Positions 37,364 through 47,306 of a stretch of 64,000 nucleotides of DNA are shown here, piece after piece. The number at the start of each line of letters is the position of its first letter. The stretch's first letter is position 1. The DNA is from Thermomonas sp. (lineage in GTDB: Bacteria > Pseudomonadota > Gammaproteobacteria > Xanthomonadales > Xanthomonadaceae). The translations under genes were made by a program, and so were the position numbers. The notes beneath the pieces are model-generated. The model was not told the origin of the DNA. It did not search any database and was given only the letters and a program-made list of their open reading frames with translations. The DNA lies in assembly GCF_023953935.1 (NCBI RefSeq), contig NZ_JAMLIW010000005.1:186001-250000 (forward strand), read 5' to 3'.

Positions 37364-37852
37364 TCAGCGCCCGACGCGGCCGTGGCTGCGCCGCATCTGC
37401 CGCACCACGCCCACCACCGCGAACACCTCCGCTTCGGTGCCTGGTGGCAGCACGATGTGGGGGACGTGCGGGTTGCGGCTGTGCAGTTCCAGATGGTCGC
37501 GGCAGACGTGCAAGACCTTGCAGGTGGGCGCATTGCCGTCCCAGGTGGCAATCACCACGTCGCCGTCCTGCGGCGTCACGCTGCGATCGACGAGGAGGAT
37601 GTCGCCATCGCAGATGCCCGCGTGCAGCATCGACCAGCCTTCGGCGCGATAGAGGAAGGTGGCCGGCGGATTGCGCACCAGCAGTTCGTTGAGGTCGATG
37701 CCGTCGTCCTGGAAATCTTCGGCGGGCGAAGGAAAACCCAGCGCCGCCCGCGCCGCCGCCAGTGGCAGCAGCAGCGGCACCGGCGTCAGGCGCAGCGGCG
37801 CCAGCGCCAGCGCCTGCGTGTCAGCCGCGGCAAGGTGTGGAAGGGCGGTCAT
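37364..37852 (-). CDS. umuD: DNA polymerase V autoproteolytic subunit UmuD
   Basis: 162 residues from ATG 37852. UmuD is cut to UmuD' in a RecA-dependent way and then activates UmuC. The peptidase S24 catalytic Ser (EGWSMLHAG) and Lys (TCKVLHV) are present. The cleavage region reads ALGFPSPAEDF, so a Leu-Gly bond replaces the Cys-Gly of E. coli. The N-terminal arm is longer than in E. coli (about 38 residues before the cleavage point). An upstream in-frame ATG at 37897 has no support. The start is 52 bp downstream of the LexA-type box. Confidence 0.92.
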   Translation of the reverse strand: MTALPHLAAADTQALALAPLRLTPVPLLLPLAAARAALGFPSPAEDFQDDGIDLNELLVRNPPATFLYRAEGWSMLHAGICDGDILLVDRSVTPQDGDVVIATWDGNAPTCKVLHVCRDHLELHSRNPHVPHIVLPPGTEAEVFAVVGVVRQMRRSHGRVGR

Positions 37853-37904
37853 GGTCTGCGCTCCTCGGCGAGCGCCGGCGCAGGGGTGCGTCGGCACGAG
37901 CTGG

Positions 37905-37920
37905 TTAGTATAAATACTAA
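37905..37920. promoter_or_regulatory. LexA/SOS operator upstream of umuDC
   Basis: TTAGTATAAATACTAA: TTAG, six bases, TACTAA. This matches the TTAG-N6-TACTA operator reported for LexA of Xylella/Xanthomonas. It lies 53 bp upstream of the umuD start on the minus strand, where a promoter is expected. Confidence 0.8.
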
Positions 37921-38032
37921 TGCACGAAACCGGGCGTCACCGCCGCGTCCGGCCTCGGATTTTTCGGCCATCGCACGGGTTGCGGGCGTTCGGCGGCAAA
38001 ATCCGACGCTGACCCCGGATTTGGAGGCTTCG

Positions 38033-38539
38033 ATGGAGACGCTGTTGCAGTTGTCCGCGCCGTGGTGGATCTTCGTCCTGCGCGCGGGGGTCATCTACCT
38101 GCTGGTGATGCTGCTGGTGCGCGCCTCGGGAAAGCGTGCGATCGGGCAGATGACGCCGCTGGATCTGGTGCTGTTGATCCTGATCGGCAATGCGGTGCAA
38201 AACGGCATCAACGGCGGCGACAACTCGATCACCGGCGCGGTGATCATGGCCACCACCTTGATCGTGCTGAACTACGCCGTGGCCTTCGCGATGTCACGCA
38301 GCCGCCGGGTCGAACGGCTGGTGGAGGGGGCGCCGGTGGTGCTGGCCCGCGACGGCAAGGTGTTCGCCCAGGTCCTGCGCCGGGAGCTGGTGAGCGAGCG
38401 CGACTTCCAGGAGGCGCTGCGGATGGGCAACGTCACCCGGCTGGAGGAGGTCGGGCTGGCCCTGCTGGAAACCAACGGCCATATCACCGTGATTGCGCGG
38501 CGCAGCCCGGCGGCGGGCACCGGCGAAGCGCGGAATTGA
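38033..38539 (+). CDS. DUF421 (YetF-like) membrane protein
   Basis: 168 residues. Three transmembrane helices in the N-terminal half (about 10-30, 40-60, 62-82) are followed by a cytosolic DUF421 domain with the RASGKRAIGQMTPLDLVL block and REELVSERD-like region (RRELVSERDF). DUF421 proteins are uncharacterised; some relatives affect sporulation or spore membranes in Firmicutes. The start at ATG 38033 follows a GGAGG 5-6 bases upstream. The start is 112 bp from the LexA box but transcribed the other way from umuD. Confidence 0.86.
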   Translation: METLLQLSAPWWIFVLRAGVIYLLVMLLVRASGKRAIGQMTPLDLVLLILIGNAVQNGINGGDNSITGAVIMATTLIVLNYAVAFAMSRSRRVERLVEGAPVVLARDGKVFAQVLRRELVSERDFQEALRMGNVTRLEEVGLALLETNGHITVIARRSPAAGTGEARN

Positions 38540-38598
38540 TTTACCATGCCGCCAAGGCGGAACAGGGGTTGCGCACCCTGTGGACGAGGACACGAAAC

Positions 38599-38733
38599 AT
38601 GAAGCAAATGGCAAAACTGGCGGTGGTCGTGCTGATGTGCATGGGCTTTCTGGCGGCCTGCAACACCATCGCCGGCGCCGGCAAGGACATCAAGCGGGCC
38701 GGCGAGAAGATCGAAGGCGCGGCCGGCAGCTGA
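38599..38733 (+). CDS. ecnAB: Entericidin A/B family lipoprotein
   Basis: 44 residues. A short signal with lipobox FLAAC (Cys21) followed by NTIAGAGKDIKRAGEKIEGA, the entericidin signature. Entericidins are small membrane lipoproteins; in E. coli EcnA/EcnB act as an antidote/toxin pair in stationary phase, but in most genomes a single copy is present and the role is unclear. Here only one copy is seen. It is too short for many gene finders. Located 59 bp after the DUF421 gene. Confidence 0.85.
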   Translation: MKQMAKLAVVVLMCMGFLAACNTIAGAGKDIKRAGEKIEGAAGS

Positions 38734-38769
38734 GTCTGGCCGCCGGCGCGCGCCTCGCCCGGGCCGGGC

Positions 38770-39633
38770 TCACCAGCGCGGCGGATCGGGCACGAAGCCG
38801 TTCGGAAACGCGTTCGGGCCGCGCGGGCCGCTGCGCCAGTCGCGGCGCGGGATCACGCCCAGCGCCACCAGCGCGCGGGTGCTGTCGTAGCGCACCTGGC
38901 TGACCTGCTCGGGCCGCGACGTGGCGCGGGTGAACTCGGTCTGGCCGATCGGTGACCATTCGCGGTCGCCGTGGCCGGTGCCAAGCTGGCGCGGCATCGC
39001 TTCGGCGGCCATGGCGCGATCGGCGTTTGCCGCCGCGGCCGGTGGTGCCGGCAATGGCCGCGCGCGGGCGGCGTCGGCCCCGGCAATGGGCGCCTGCCGC
39101 AACGGCGGCCGATACGTGCGCTCGCGGAACACCGCGACGCCGACCACGCCAACGTTGTCCGGACGGCCGGTGCGGGCAGCGTAGCTGTCCTGCAGATCGG
39201 TGAACACGAACTGGGCGATGTCGTCCAGCGACTTGCGCCAGCCGGCGATTTCCGCGGTTTCCCATGGTTCCAGCACGTAGCCGGCCTGCGACGGCGCGGC
39301 GGTCTGGCCGGTGACGGCATTGACGCCATCCACCGACAGGACCACCAGCACGCGCCCGCCGGTGGTATTGGTCAGGCGCACCGCATAGCGGTGGCCCGGG
39401 GTGCCGGGCACCCAGTCCTGGCCGCGGTGGCGGTACTCGGGCAAGGTCTGCCCGCTGTCGCGGTCAACCAGGTCGATTTGCACCAGCTGGGCGCTGCGTG
39501 GCGGGATCGGCGCGCAGATGGAGCGGCGGACGTGGCTGTGACCGTCGCCGCGGCACAGCGTGTCGGCGTGGGCGGGCATGGCCAGCGCAGCGGCGAGAGC
39601 AAGAGCGAGGGCGGACAGGGCGGTGCGGATCAT
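38770..39633 (-). CDS. Exported protein of unknown function
   Basis: 287 residues. A signal peptide (1-23, ending PAHAD) is followed by a beta-rich domain with HRYAVRLTNTTGGRVLVVLS and VDGVNAVTGQ (about 80-110), and GYVLEPWETAEIAGWR. These blocks occur in a group of Xanthomonadaceae exported proteins, without known function. The C-terminal third is low-complexity, Pro/Ala/Arg-rich, and ends with RDWRSGPRGPNAFPNGFVPD. It converges with the entericidin gene and is divergent from trpS. Confidence 0.72.
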   Translation of the reverse strand: MIRTALSALALALAAALAMPAHADTLCRGDGHSHVRRSICAPIPPRSAQLVQIDLVDRDSGQTLPEYRHRGQDWVPGTPGHRYAVRLTNTTGGRVLVVLSVDGVNAVTGQTAAPSQAGYVLEPWETAEIAGWRKSLDDIAQFVFTDLQDSYAARTGRPDNVGVVGVAVFRERTYRPPLRQAPIAGADAARARPLPAPPAAAANADRAMAAEAMPRQLGTGHGDREWSPIGQTEFTRATSRPEQVSQVRYDSTRALVALGVIPRRDWRSGPRGPNAFPNGFVPDPPRW

Positions 39634-39720
39634 GGCGGGCTCCGAGGGCGCGGGAATCGCGCTGCATTCAGGTCAACGCGCCACGGTGCGGGACGGGGTT
39701 GGCGCGCGGGTGCCGCTAAA

Positions 39721-41076
39721 ATGCCGTTCATCCGCGATTTGGAATTTCCCGCCTTGGCCACCCACACCCCCCGCGTCCTCACCGGCATCACCACTTCGGG
39801 CACGCCGCACCTGGGCAACTATGTCGGCGCCATTCGCCCCGCGCTGGCCAGCGCGCGGGCGCGCGACGAAGAGAATTTCTACTTCCTGGCCGACCTGCAC
39901 GCGCTGGTGAAATGCGGCGACCCGGCGCGGGTGCAGCGCAGCACGCTGGAGATCGCCGCCACCTGGCTGGCCTGCGGGCTGGACGCCGACAGCATCTGGT
40001 TCTATCGGCAAAGCGACATTCCGGAGATCCCCGAGCTGACCTGGCTGTTGACCTGCGTGGCCGGCAAGGGCCTGCTCAACCGCGCCCACGCCTACAAGGC
40101 GGCGGTGGACCGCAACCGCGCCGAGGGCGAGGACGATGACGCCGGGATCAACGCCGGCCTGTTCATGTACCCGGTGCTGATGGCGGCCGACATCCTGATC
40201 TTCAACGCCGACAAGGTGCCGGTCGGGCGTGACCAGGTCCAGCACATCGAGATGGCGCGCGACTTCGCGCAGCGCTTCAACCACCTCTACGGCGACCACT
40301 TCACCCTGCCCGAGGCGGTGATCGACGAGAACGTGGCCACCTTGCCGGGGCTGGATGGCCGCAAGATGAGCAAGAGCTACGACAACACCATCCCGCTGTT
40401 CGCGCCGCGCGCGGAGCTGAAGAAACTGATCGCCGGGATCGTCACCGACTCGCGCGCGCCCGGCCAGCCCAAGGACACCGAAGGGTCGGCGCTGTTCCAG
40501 ATCTACCAGGCCTTCGCCGCACCGGAGGAAACCCGCGCCTTCGCGCAGGCGTTTGCCGACGGCATCGGCTGGGGCGAGGCCAAGCAGGTGTTGTTCGAAC
40601 GCATCGACCGCGAGGTGGCGCCGCTGCGCGAGAAATACGAGGCGCTGATGGCCAGGCCCGCCGAGATCGAGGCGATCCTGCGCAAGGGCGCCGCGCGCCT
40701 GCGCGAGGCCCACGCCACGCCGACGCTGGCCCGATTGCGCGAGGCCGTGGGCTTGCGCGATCTGTCGCAGGGGCCGGCGCGTGCCAGTGCGGCGGCGGTG
40801 AAAAAAGAGGCCGCCGCGCTGCCCGCCATCAAGCAATACCGCGAGGCCGACGGCAAGTTCTATTTCAAGCTGGTACTGGGCGAGCGGGTGCTGCTGCAAA
40901 GCGTCGGCTTCGACTCGCCGCGCGACGCCGGGGTGCGGGTGGCGGCGATCCGGCACGGCGAGATCGGTGATGCGCAAAGCGATTTTCGCTTGGGCGAAGG
41001 CGTCACCACCGAAGAGGTCAACGCCGCGCTGGCGGCGTTCGTGGCGGCGCAGCTGGATGCCGGCGACGGCGGCTGA
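39721..41076 (+). CDS. trpS: Tryptophan-tRNA ligase (long form)
   Basis: 451 residues. It charges tRNA-Trp in the cytoplasm. The HIGH-equivalent TSGTPHLGNY (about 25-34) and KMSKS motif (GRKMSKSYDNTI) are present. It is about 115 residues longer than E. coli TrpS; the extra C-terminal part (about 350-451, including QYREADGKFYFKLVLGE and SPRDAGVR) is characteristic of the Xanthomonadaceae enzyme. The start could be ATG 39721 or TTG 39754, which fits shorter family N-termini (THTPRVLTGITTSG). It is divergent from the exported protein gene. Confidence 0.95.
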   Translation: MPFIRDLEFPALATHTPRVLTGITTSGTPHLGNYVGAIRPALASARARDEENFYFLADLHALVKCGDPARVQRSTLEIAATWLACGLDADSIWFYRQSDIPEIPELTWLLTCVAGKGLLNRAHAYKAAVDRNRAEGEDDDAGINAGLFMYPVLMAADILIFNADKVPVGRDQVQHIEMARDFAQRFNHLYGDHFTLPEAVIDENVATLPGLDGRKMSKSYDNTIPLFAPRAELKKLIAGIVTDSRAPGQPKDTEGSALFQIYQAFAAPEETRAFAQAFADGIGWGEAKQVLFERIDREVAPLREKYEALMARPAEIEAILRKGAARLREAHATPTLARLREAVGLRDLSQGPARASAAAVKKEAAALPAIKQYREADGKFYFKLVLGERVLLQSVGFDSPRDAGVRVAAIRHGEIGDAQSDFRLGEGVTTEEVNAALAAFVAAQLDAGDGG

Positions 41077-41149
41077 GGGAGTCCGATTCGGGGCCGTGTC
41101 GCAGCGCCCCGCCCCGGGTTTTCCGCGGCACCGATGGATGCGCCTTGCC

Positions 41150-42637
41150 TCAATTCGCCGGCACCGTGCGCGGCAGCGCCCAGGCGCGCAGGGCGGCGAC
41201 CTGTTCGGCCATCAGCACCGACAGCGGACGGGTGTCGCGGATCGCCTGCAGCAGCGCCGGCGTGTCCAGGCCGGTGGCGTCGGCATGCGCGGCGTACAGC
41301 GCGCTGACGATGACCTGCTCGATCTCGGCGCCGGAAAATCCTTCCGCGGCGGCCGCCAGTGCCGCCAGATCGATGCCTTCGCGCGACAGTTTGCGGCGGT
41401 CCAGATGCAGGGCGAAGATCTCCGCGCGGGTGGCGGTATCGGGCAGATCGACGAAGAAGATTTCGTCGAAGCGGCCCTTGCGCAGCAGTTCGGCCGGCAG
41501 CTGTTCGACCTGGTTGGCGGTGGCCACCAGAAACACGCGCGATTTGCGCTCGGCCATCCAGGTCAGCAGGTAGCCGAGCACGCGCCGCGACAGGCCGCCG
41601 TCGGTTTCGCCGGAATCGGTGGCCAGGCCTTTTTCGATCTCGTCGATCCACAGCACGCAGGGCGCGAGCTGTTCGACCGAAGCCAGCGCCGCACGCAGGT
41701 TCTTTTCGGTTTCGCCCTGGTACTTGTCGTACAAGGTGCCGAAGTCCAGCCGCACCAGCGGCACCCCGAAGCCGCCGGCGGTGGCCTTGGCCACCAGCGA
41801 TTTTCCGCAGCCCTGCACGCCCAGCAGCAGGATGCCCTTGGGCGGCTCCAGGCCGGGCGGCGGCGGGTCCTGCACGAACACCGGCCGGCGCTGCTCGATC
41901 CAGCGCTTGAGCCGCTGCGCGCCGCCAACGTCGGCGAAGTGCGCGGTGTCGTATTCGTAGTGCAGGTGGCCGCTCTTGTTGAGCAGTTCGAACTTCAGCC
42001 GATCCAGCTCCGGCAGGTCATGCGGGCCGAGTGCGCCGTCGCGCCAGATCAGGTGGCGGGCGATCCGGCGCGCATCGGTCATGCTCATGCCGCGCAGGTT
42101 GCGGACGATTTGCCGCACGGCGTCGGGGTCGACTTCCACCCGCCGCCCGCCGTTTTGCCGCGCGTAGTCGCCGGCCTCCTCCTTCACCATCTTCAGCAGC
42201 ACGTTGGCGTCCGGCAGCTGCAGTGCGAAGCGCACGGCGAACGGTTCCAAGGCGGCGGGCAACTCGACCTTGGCGCCGACCAGCACCAGCACGTGCGGCT
42301 GGCAGTCGCGGCGCTCGATCAAATCGCGCAGCGCGCGCTGGTAGCTGGCGTAGCCGAGGTAGGGCGTGGCGTCGAGCAACACGTAGATGCCGCGCTGGCC
42401 GGCGGCGCGGATGTCCTGCAAGGTGGCGCTCAGGTCCGGCGCGATCGTGCTTTCGTCCTCGCTGTCCATGTCCACGCGGCGCAGGCCCTCGGTCACGCTC
42501 CAGCGCCACAGCGCCCGCCATACGTGCAGCAGCGATTGCCGGAACAGTTCCATGACCCGGGTTTCGTCCGGCGTTTCGATGACCAGCAGCGGCGTGTTCG
42601 CGCGGATCAGCGCCACGAGGTCTTGCAGTTCGCTCAT
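41150..42637 (-). CDS. AAA+ ATPase, Ycf46-like
   Basis: 495 residues. The N-terminal half (1-220) is a conserved region with [15 protein letters not shown], and the C-terminal half is a single AAA+ domain: Walker [16 protein letters not shown], Walker [13 protein letters not shown], sensor 1 VFLVATANQ, and Arg finger [11 protein letters not shown]. This architecture resembles chloroplast Ycf46 and its bacterial relatives, which are poorly characterised, with some links to CO2 use in cyanobacteria. ATG 42637 gives a normal N-terminus; the upstream frame into 42682 has no support. The gene is divergent from glnE with only 43 bp between starts. Confidence 0.85.
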   Translation of the reverse strand: MSELQDLVALIRANTPLLVIETPDETRVMELFRQSLLHVWRALWRWSVTEGLRRVDMDSEDESTIAPDLSATLQDIRAAGQRGIYVLLDATPYLGYASYQRALRDLIERRDCQPHVLVLVGAKVELPAALEPFAVRFALQLPDANVLLKMVKEEAGDYARQNGGRRVEVDPDAVRQIVRNLRGMSMTDARRIARHLIWRDGALGPHDLPELDRLKFELLNKSGHLHYEYDTAHFADVGGAQRLKRWIEQRRPVFVQDPPPPGLEPPKGILLLGVQGCGKSLVAKATAGGFGVPLVRLDFGTLYDKYQGETEKNLRAALASVEQLAPCVLWIDEIEKGLATDSGETDGGLSRRVLGYLLTWMAERKSRVFLVATANQVEQLPAELLRKGRFDEIFFVDLPDTATRAEIFALHLDRRKLSREGIDLAALAAAAEGFSGAEIEQVIVSALYAAHADATGLDTPALLQAIRDTRPLSVLMAEQVAALRAWALPRTVPAN

Positions 42638-42680
42638 GCAGGCAACGATAACGACCTGCCCGGGATGCCACAATCGGCGC

Positions 42681-45455
42681 ATGGATCCGGCTGGTCATGA
42701 CGCCCTCGACGCCCACGCACAGCGCGCGCTGCAGCGCCTGCGCGCGGCCGGCTGCGTGATCGCGCCAGACGATGCCACGCGGCTCGCCAGGCTGGCCATC
42801 GCCAGCGATTTCGCCATCGACACGCTGGTGGCGCAGCCGGCGCTGCTCGACGCCCTGCGTCGCGACGCCACGGCGGCGCCGGCCGCCCCGGTGTTGGACC
42901 CGCAGTTGCCCGAAACCTGGCCGCGCCTGCTGCGGCGCCATCGTCAGGCCGAATCCACGCGCCTGGTCTGGCGCGACGTGATCGATGGTGCCGACGTGGA
43001 GGAGATTCTTGCCGGCAGCACGCGGCTGGCCGAAGCCTGCCTGCACGCGGCGCTGGCGGCGCTGGAAGCCGAGTTTGTGCGGCGCTACGGGCAAGTGCGT
43101 GATGGCGATGGGCGAACCGTGCGGCTGGTGGTGTTTGGCCTCGGCAAACTGGGTGGGCGCGAGCTGAACTTCAGCTCCGACATCGATCTGGTCTATGCCT
43201 ACGAGTGCGAGGGCGAATCCGACGGGCCACGCGCGCTGGCAGCGCAGGATTATTTCGCCCGGCTGGGCCAGCAATTGGCCAAGTTGCTCGACGAGGTAAC
43301 CGCAGACGGGTTTTGCCATCGCGTCGATCTGCGCCTGCGGCCGTTCGGCAGCGCCGGCCGGGTGGCGCTGTCGTTCGCGGCGATGGAACAGTACTTCCAG
43401 CGCGAAGGCCGCGATTGGGAGCGCTACGCCTGGCAGAAGGCGCGGCCGGTGGCAGGGGATATCGATGCCGGCGAGCGCCTGCTGAAAACCCTGCGGCCGT
43501 TTGTGTATCGGCGCTATCTCGACTACGGCGCGCTCGATGGGCTGCGGGCGATGAAGGCGCTGATCGTGGCCGAAGTGGCGCGCAAGGAGCTGGCAGGCGA
43601 CATCAAGCGCGGGCCGGGCGGGATCCGCGAGATCGAATTCCTCGCCCAGGCCCTGCAGCTGATTCGCGGCGGCCGCGAGCCGGCGCTGCGGCATCGCCAT
43701 CTGCTCACCGCGCTGGCGGCGCTGGTGCAGGCCGGGCACGTCGATACGGGCACCGGTGCCGACTTGCGCGACGCCTATCGCTTCCTGCGCCGGCTGGAAA
43801 ACCGCCTGCAGATGCTGGCCGATGCGCAGACCTATTCGATCCCGAACGATTCGCGGCTGCGCGAGCGGATCGCGATCGGATTGGGTGAGGCGGCGTGGAC
43901 GCCGTTGGAAGCGCAGCTGTCGGCGCAGCGGGCGCGGGTGGCGGAAGAATTCTCGGCGCTGCTGGCGCCGCGCCGGCGCGGCGGGGGCGATGCCTCGCAG
44001 TTCATGGCGTACTGGCAGGCTCTGCCCGAACGCGGCGCGGCGGCAGCGCTCGAAGCGCTGGGCTTCAACCACGCCGCCGAGCTGCACGGGCTGCTGCATG
44101 ATTTTGCCCGTGCGCCAGGCGTGCGCGACCTGTCCGACGCCGCGCGCGCCCGGCTCGATCGCATCATCCCCACCCTGCTGCAACACGCCGCCGGCTGCGC
44201 CGATCCGGATGCGGTGCTGCGGCGGGTGCTGCCGCTGCTGCACGGCGTGCTGCGCCGGACCAGCTACCTGGCGCTGCTTGATGAACAGCCGGCGGCGCTG
44301 GCCCGTCTGGCCGACGCGCTGGCGCGCAGTGCGCTGCTGGGCGAACGACTGGCGGCTTATCCGCTGCTGCTCGATGAGCTGCTGGACGTACGCGTGAGCG
44401 GCGAGCTGCCCGACCGTGTCGCGATCCTCGCGCAGTGCCGCGCGACGCTGCGCGACAACGACGTCGAAACCGCGCTGGATGCGCTCAACGAAGTGCGGCA
44501 GGCGCTGAGCTTCCGGTTCGCGCTGGCCCTGCTGGATGCGCGGATGGCGGCCGAGGATTGCGCGCAGCGGCTGGCGTGGCTGGCCGAAGCGGTGGTCGGC
44601 TGCGTACTGGCGCTGGCCGAAGCGGAGCTGCGCGCCGCGCACGGCCGGATCAATGGCGCTTCCTTCGCGGTGTTGGGCTACGGTTCGCTGGGCGGACTGG
44701 AATTGGGTTTCGGCTCCGACCTCGACCTGGTGTTCCTGTTCGATGCGCCGCTGGAGGCCCAGTCTGATGGCGCGCGGCCGCTGGACGCGCCGCGTTGGTA
44801 TGCGCGGCTGGGCCAGAAGATCGTGGCCCTGCTGAGCGTGCGCACCAGCGCCGGCCGCTTGTTCGACGTTGATGTGCGGCTGCGTCCGGATGGGGCCAAG
44901 GGGCTGCTGGTGTCGAGTCTGGCCAGCTTCACCGACTACCAGCGCCAGCGGGCGTGGACCTGGGAGCATCAGGCGCTGGTGCGGGCGCGCGGGATTGCCG
45001 GGGATGCCGGTTTGCTGGACGCCTTCGAGGCGGTGCGCGCCGAGGTGCTGGCGCGGCCACGCGATCCGGCGGCGCTGGCCGCCGACGTGGCCGCGATGCG
45101 CGCCAGGATGCGCGCCGAACTCGATCGCGGCGATGCCGTGCGCTTCGACCTCAAGCAGGGCGAGGGCGGCCTGGTCGATCTGGAATTCCTGCTGCAATAC
45201 CTCGTGCTGCGGAAAGGGCACGCGCATCCGCAGCTGCTGCTGCCCCGCGCCAGCGGACCGCTGCTGGACGCGGCGCGGCAGGCGGGTTGCCTTGATGCGG
45301 CCACCCATGCGGCGCTGCGCGCCGCGCACGCGCAGTTGCTGGACGCCGGCCTGCGCTGCACGCTGGACCGGCGTTCGCGCAGTGCGCCGCAAGCCGAACC
45401 GGCGATTGCGGTGGCACGGGCGGCGATTCGTGCCGCAACCCGCGCCCTGTGCTGA
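42681..45455 (+). CDS. glnE: Bifunctional glutamine synthetase adenylyltransferase/deadenylase
   Basis: 924 residues. GlnE adenylylates and deadenylylates glutamine synthetase in response to PII state and glutamine. Two nucleotidyltransferase domains are visible: N-terminal with [12 protein letters not shown] and C-terminal with [14 protein letters not shown], each carrying the D-x-D catalytic pair. [10 protein letters not shown] and [11 protein letters not shown] are the matching family blocks. The length is slightly shorter than E. coli (946) but all domains are present. It converges with the ELM1-like gene. Confidence 0.96.
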   Translation: MDPAGHDALDAHAQRALQRLRAAGCVIAPDDATRLARLAIASDFAIDTLVAQPALLDALRRDATAAPAAPVLDPQLPETWPRLLRRHRQAESTRLVWRDVIDGADVEEILAGSTRLAEACLHAALAALEAEFVRRYGQVRDGDGRTVRLVVFGLGKLGGRELNFSSDIDLVYAYECEGESDGPRALAAQDYFARLGQQLAKLLDEVTADGFCHRVDLRLRPFGSAGRVALSFAAMEQYFQREGRDWERYAWQKARPVAGDIDAGERLLKTLRPFVYRRYLDYGALDGLRAMKALIVAEVARKELAGDIKRGPGGIREIEFLAQALQLIRGGREPALRHRHLLTALAALVQAGHVDTGTGADLRDAYRFLRRLENRLQMLADAQTYSIPNDSRLRERIAIGLGEAAWTPLEAQLSAQRARVAEEFSALLAPRRRGGGDASQFMAYWQALPERGAAAALEALGFNHAAELHGLLHDFARAPGVRDLSDAARARLDRIIPTLLQHAAGCADPDAVLRRVLPLLHGVLRRTSYLALLDEQPAALARLADALARSALLGERLAAYPLLLDELLDVRVSGELPDRVAILAQCRATLRDNDVETALDALNEVRQALSFRFALALLDARMAAEDCAQRLAWLAEAVVGCVLALAEAELRAAHGRINGASFAVLGYGSLGGLELGFGSDLDLVFLFDAPLEAQSDGARPLDAPRWYARLGQKIVALLSVRTSAGRLFDVDVRLRPDGAKGLLVSSLASFTDYQRQRAWTWEHQALVRARGIAGDAGLLDAFEAVRAEVLARPRDPAALAADVAAMRARMRAELDRGDAVRFDLKQGEGGLVDLEFLLQYLVLRKGHAHPQLLLPRASGPLLDAARQAGCLDAATHAALRAAHAQLLDAGLRCTLDRRSRSAPQAEPAIAVARAAIRAATRALC

Positions 45456-45550
45456 AGCCGGAAGATCTTTGCCTTCCTGGTCCTTGCCTTGCGACTACCG
45501 GGCAATTTGCGCCGGCCAGCGCCCCGATTTTCACCGGGATGACGGATCAC

Positions 45551-46531
45551 TCAATCAGCGCTGCCCTGAAGAAACAGCCGCTCCCGCACCGTGCGCGCGA
45601 TCCGCGCGGTTTCCCGCAGCGGCTGCACGTCGAAAGGCTGCGGCGAACAGTCCCAGGCCCGGGCACGGCCACAGGCCAACAGGGTGTCGATGAAATGCCG
45701 TGGCCGGCCGACGATGGTGGCGGGCGACCACAGGTACAGCGGTGCCCAGGTGGCCGCGGCTTCGCTGAGCATGTTGACCGAATCGGGCGTGCACACCAGT
45801 CGATCGGCGTAGGCGAGCAGGCCGGCGTATGGGTTGGCACCGTCGCCGGTGTCGCGCCAGCGCACGCCGGGCAGGTCGGATTCGGTGGCGTATACCGCCT
45901 GTCGCCAGGCCGACGGCGTGCGCCGCGAGGCGATCACGCTCAGGCTGCCGCCCTCGGCGCGCGCGCAGGCGGCCACCTGCTTGAGCAGGGCGACGAAGGC
46001 CGGCAGTTCGAAGGGCGCGTGCCGGGACGGCCCGCCGACCAGCACCACGCTGTGCGGTTCGGGCAGCAGCGCCAGGGCCGGGAACGCCGACAGCGCGCGC
46101 ATCAGGTACTCGTCATCAACCGGATGCAGGCTGCCGCGCAGCGTCACCACGTTGTCGCCGCGCAGGGCGTCGTGTTCCGGTACGATCAACAGGTCCCACA
46201 AGCGCGGGTCCAGCCGTGGGTCGAGGATTTGCGCCACCCGCACGCCGCGTGCGCGCAGCAGGCGGGTGGCAAGCGCGGCCTGGCGCCCGCAGCCGATCGC
46301 GATGTGCGGTGGCTGCGCCAGCCGGGCCTCGAATGCGCGGCCAAACGGTTGGCTCGGGTGTGGCCAACGATGCGGAGCGAACATCCGCGCCAGCAGGCCC
46401 GGCTGCAGCACGCATTCGTCGACCTGCTTCGAAACGGCGTGCGCCAGCGCCAGCGACTGACGCGCATTGCCGGCGCGACCGTCGTGGCAGGCGGTCAGGC
46501 GTTCTCGACCGATTGTTGCAACACTGGTCAT
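45551..46531 (-). CDS. ELM1/GtrOC1-like protein (DUF1022)
   Basis: 326 residues. GT-B-like fold with the family blocks VWDL-type [46 protein letters not shown], and the C-terminal [16 protein letters not shown] (conserved D-S-x-x-M-x-x-E motif). Bacterial members are predicted glycosyltransferases acting on lipid sugars; plant ELM1 acts in mitochondrial fission. Its job here is unknown, but an envelope-sugar role is plausible. Start ATG 46531 is divergent from the nitroreductase gene, with 48 bp of AT-rich sequence between. Confidence 0.85.
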   Translation of the reverse strand: MTSVATIGRERLTACHDGRAGNARQSLALAHAVSKQVDECVLQPGLLARMFAPHRWPHPSQPFGRAFEARLAQPPHIAIGCGRQAALATRLLRARGVRVAQILDPRLDPRLWDLLIVPEHDALRGDNVVTLRGSLHPVDDEYLMRALSAFPALALLPEPHSVVLVGGPSRHAPFELPAFVALLKQVAACARAEGGSLSVIASRRTPSAWRQAVYATESDLPGVRWRDTGDGANPYAGLLAYADRLVCTPDSVNMLSEAAATWAPLYLWSPATIVGRPRHFIDTLLACGRARAWDCSPQPFDVQPLRETARIARTVRERLFLQGSAD

Positions 46532-46579
46532 ATCAGTTCCGGCAATGCTTTATTACAGACATTATTAGAACGATACACT

Positions 46580-47203
46580 ATGCCGAATCCCGCCCAATCC
46601 AGCGATGATGCCATGCGCGAGCCACTTGCCGAACCTGCTTTCGACCAACTTTTCCGTACCGCCCGCACTTACAACTGGTTTGGCGGCGAGGTCTCCGACG
46701 CCACCTTGCGCACGCTCTACGACTTGCTCAAGTTCGGCCCCACCGAGGCCAACACCACGCCGGCGCGCTTCGTCTTCGTCAAATCACCCGAGGCCAAGGC
46801 CAAGCTCGGCCCGGCGCTGTCCGAGGGCAACTACAAGAAGACCATGGCCGCGCCCTGCGTGGTCATTGCCGGCTATGACCTGAAGTTCTACGACAAGCTG
46901 CCGGTGCTGTTCCCGCACACCGACGCCAAGGCCTGGTTCGAGCACCGCGAGCCGGACAATCTGGCCTGGGTGGCGATGCGCAGCAGCGCGCTGCAGACCG
47001 CCTACCTGATCCTGGCCGCGCGTTCGCTGGGCCTGGACTGCGGGCCGATGTCGGGCTTCGACAACGCCAAGGTCGACGCCGCGTTCTTCGCCGGCACCTC
47101 GATCCGTTCCAACATCCTCATCAACCTCGGCGTTGGCGATCCGGCCAGCATCTACGCGCGTTCGCCGCGGCTGGGGTTTGATGAAGCCTGCCGGATCGAA
47201 TGA
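46580..47203 (+). CDS. RutE/HadB-like nitroreductase family oxidoreductase
   Basis: 207 residues. An FMN-dependent nitroreductase fold similar to RutE (malonic semialdehyde reductase): N-terminal LDQLFRTA-type [32 protein letters not shown] with the [14 protein letters not shown] block, and C-terminal [16 protein letters not shown]. In E. coli RutE acts in the Rut pyrimidine-degradation pathway; here no other rut gene is near, so the substrate is uncertain. Start at ATG 46580 or 46613 ([10 protein letters not shown]); neither has a strong Shine-Dalgarno. Confidence 0.86.
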   Translation: MPNPAQSSDDAMREPLAEPAFDQLFRTARTYNWFGGEVSDATLRTLYDLLKFGPTEANTTPARFVFVKSPEAKAKLGPALSEGNYKKTMAAPCVVIAGYDLKFYDKLPVLFPHTDAKAWFEHREPDNLAWVAMRSSALQTAYLILAARSLGLDCGPMSGFDNAKVDAAFFAGTSIRSNILINLGVGDPASIYARSPRLGFDEACRIE

Positions 47204-47306
47204 AGCCACCGTGCGCGTGTTTTGCGACAGCCAGCGGGAGGTCGCCGCGCTCGCACTTCCAACCACGTTCCATCGTACGCGCCGATCCGATCGGCAGGAG
47301 CCATAC

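Noticed and set aside
42018-45392. 1124-codon open frame on the minus strand opposite glnE
   Set aside because: Shadow of glnE caused by high GC3. No domain, no ribosome binding site, and glnE itself has clear motifs.
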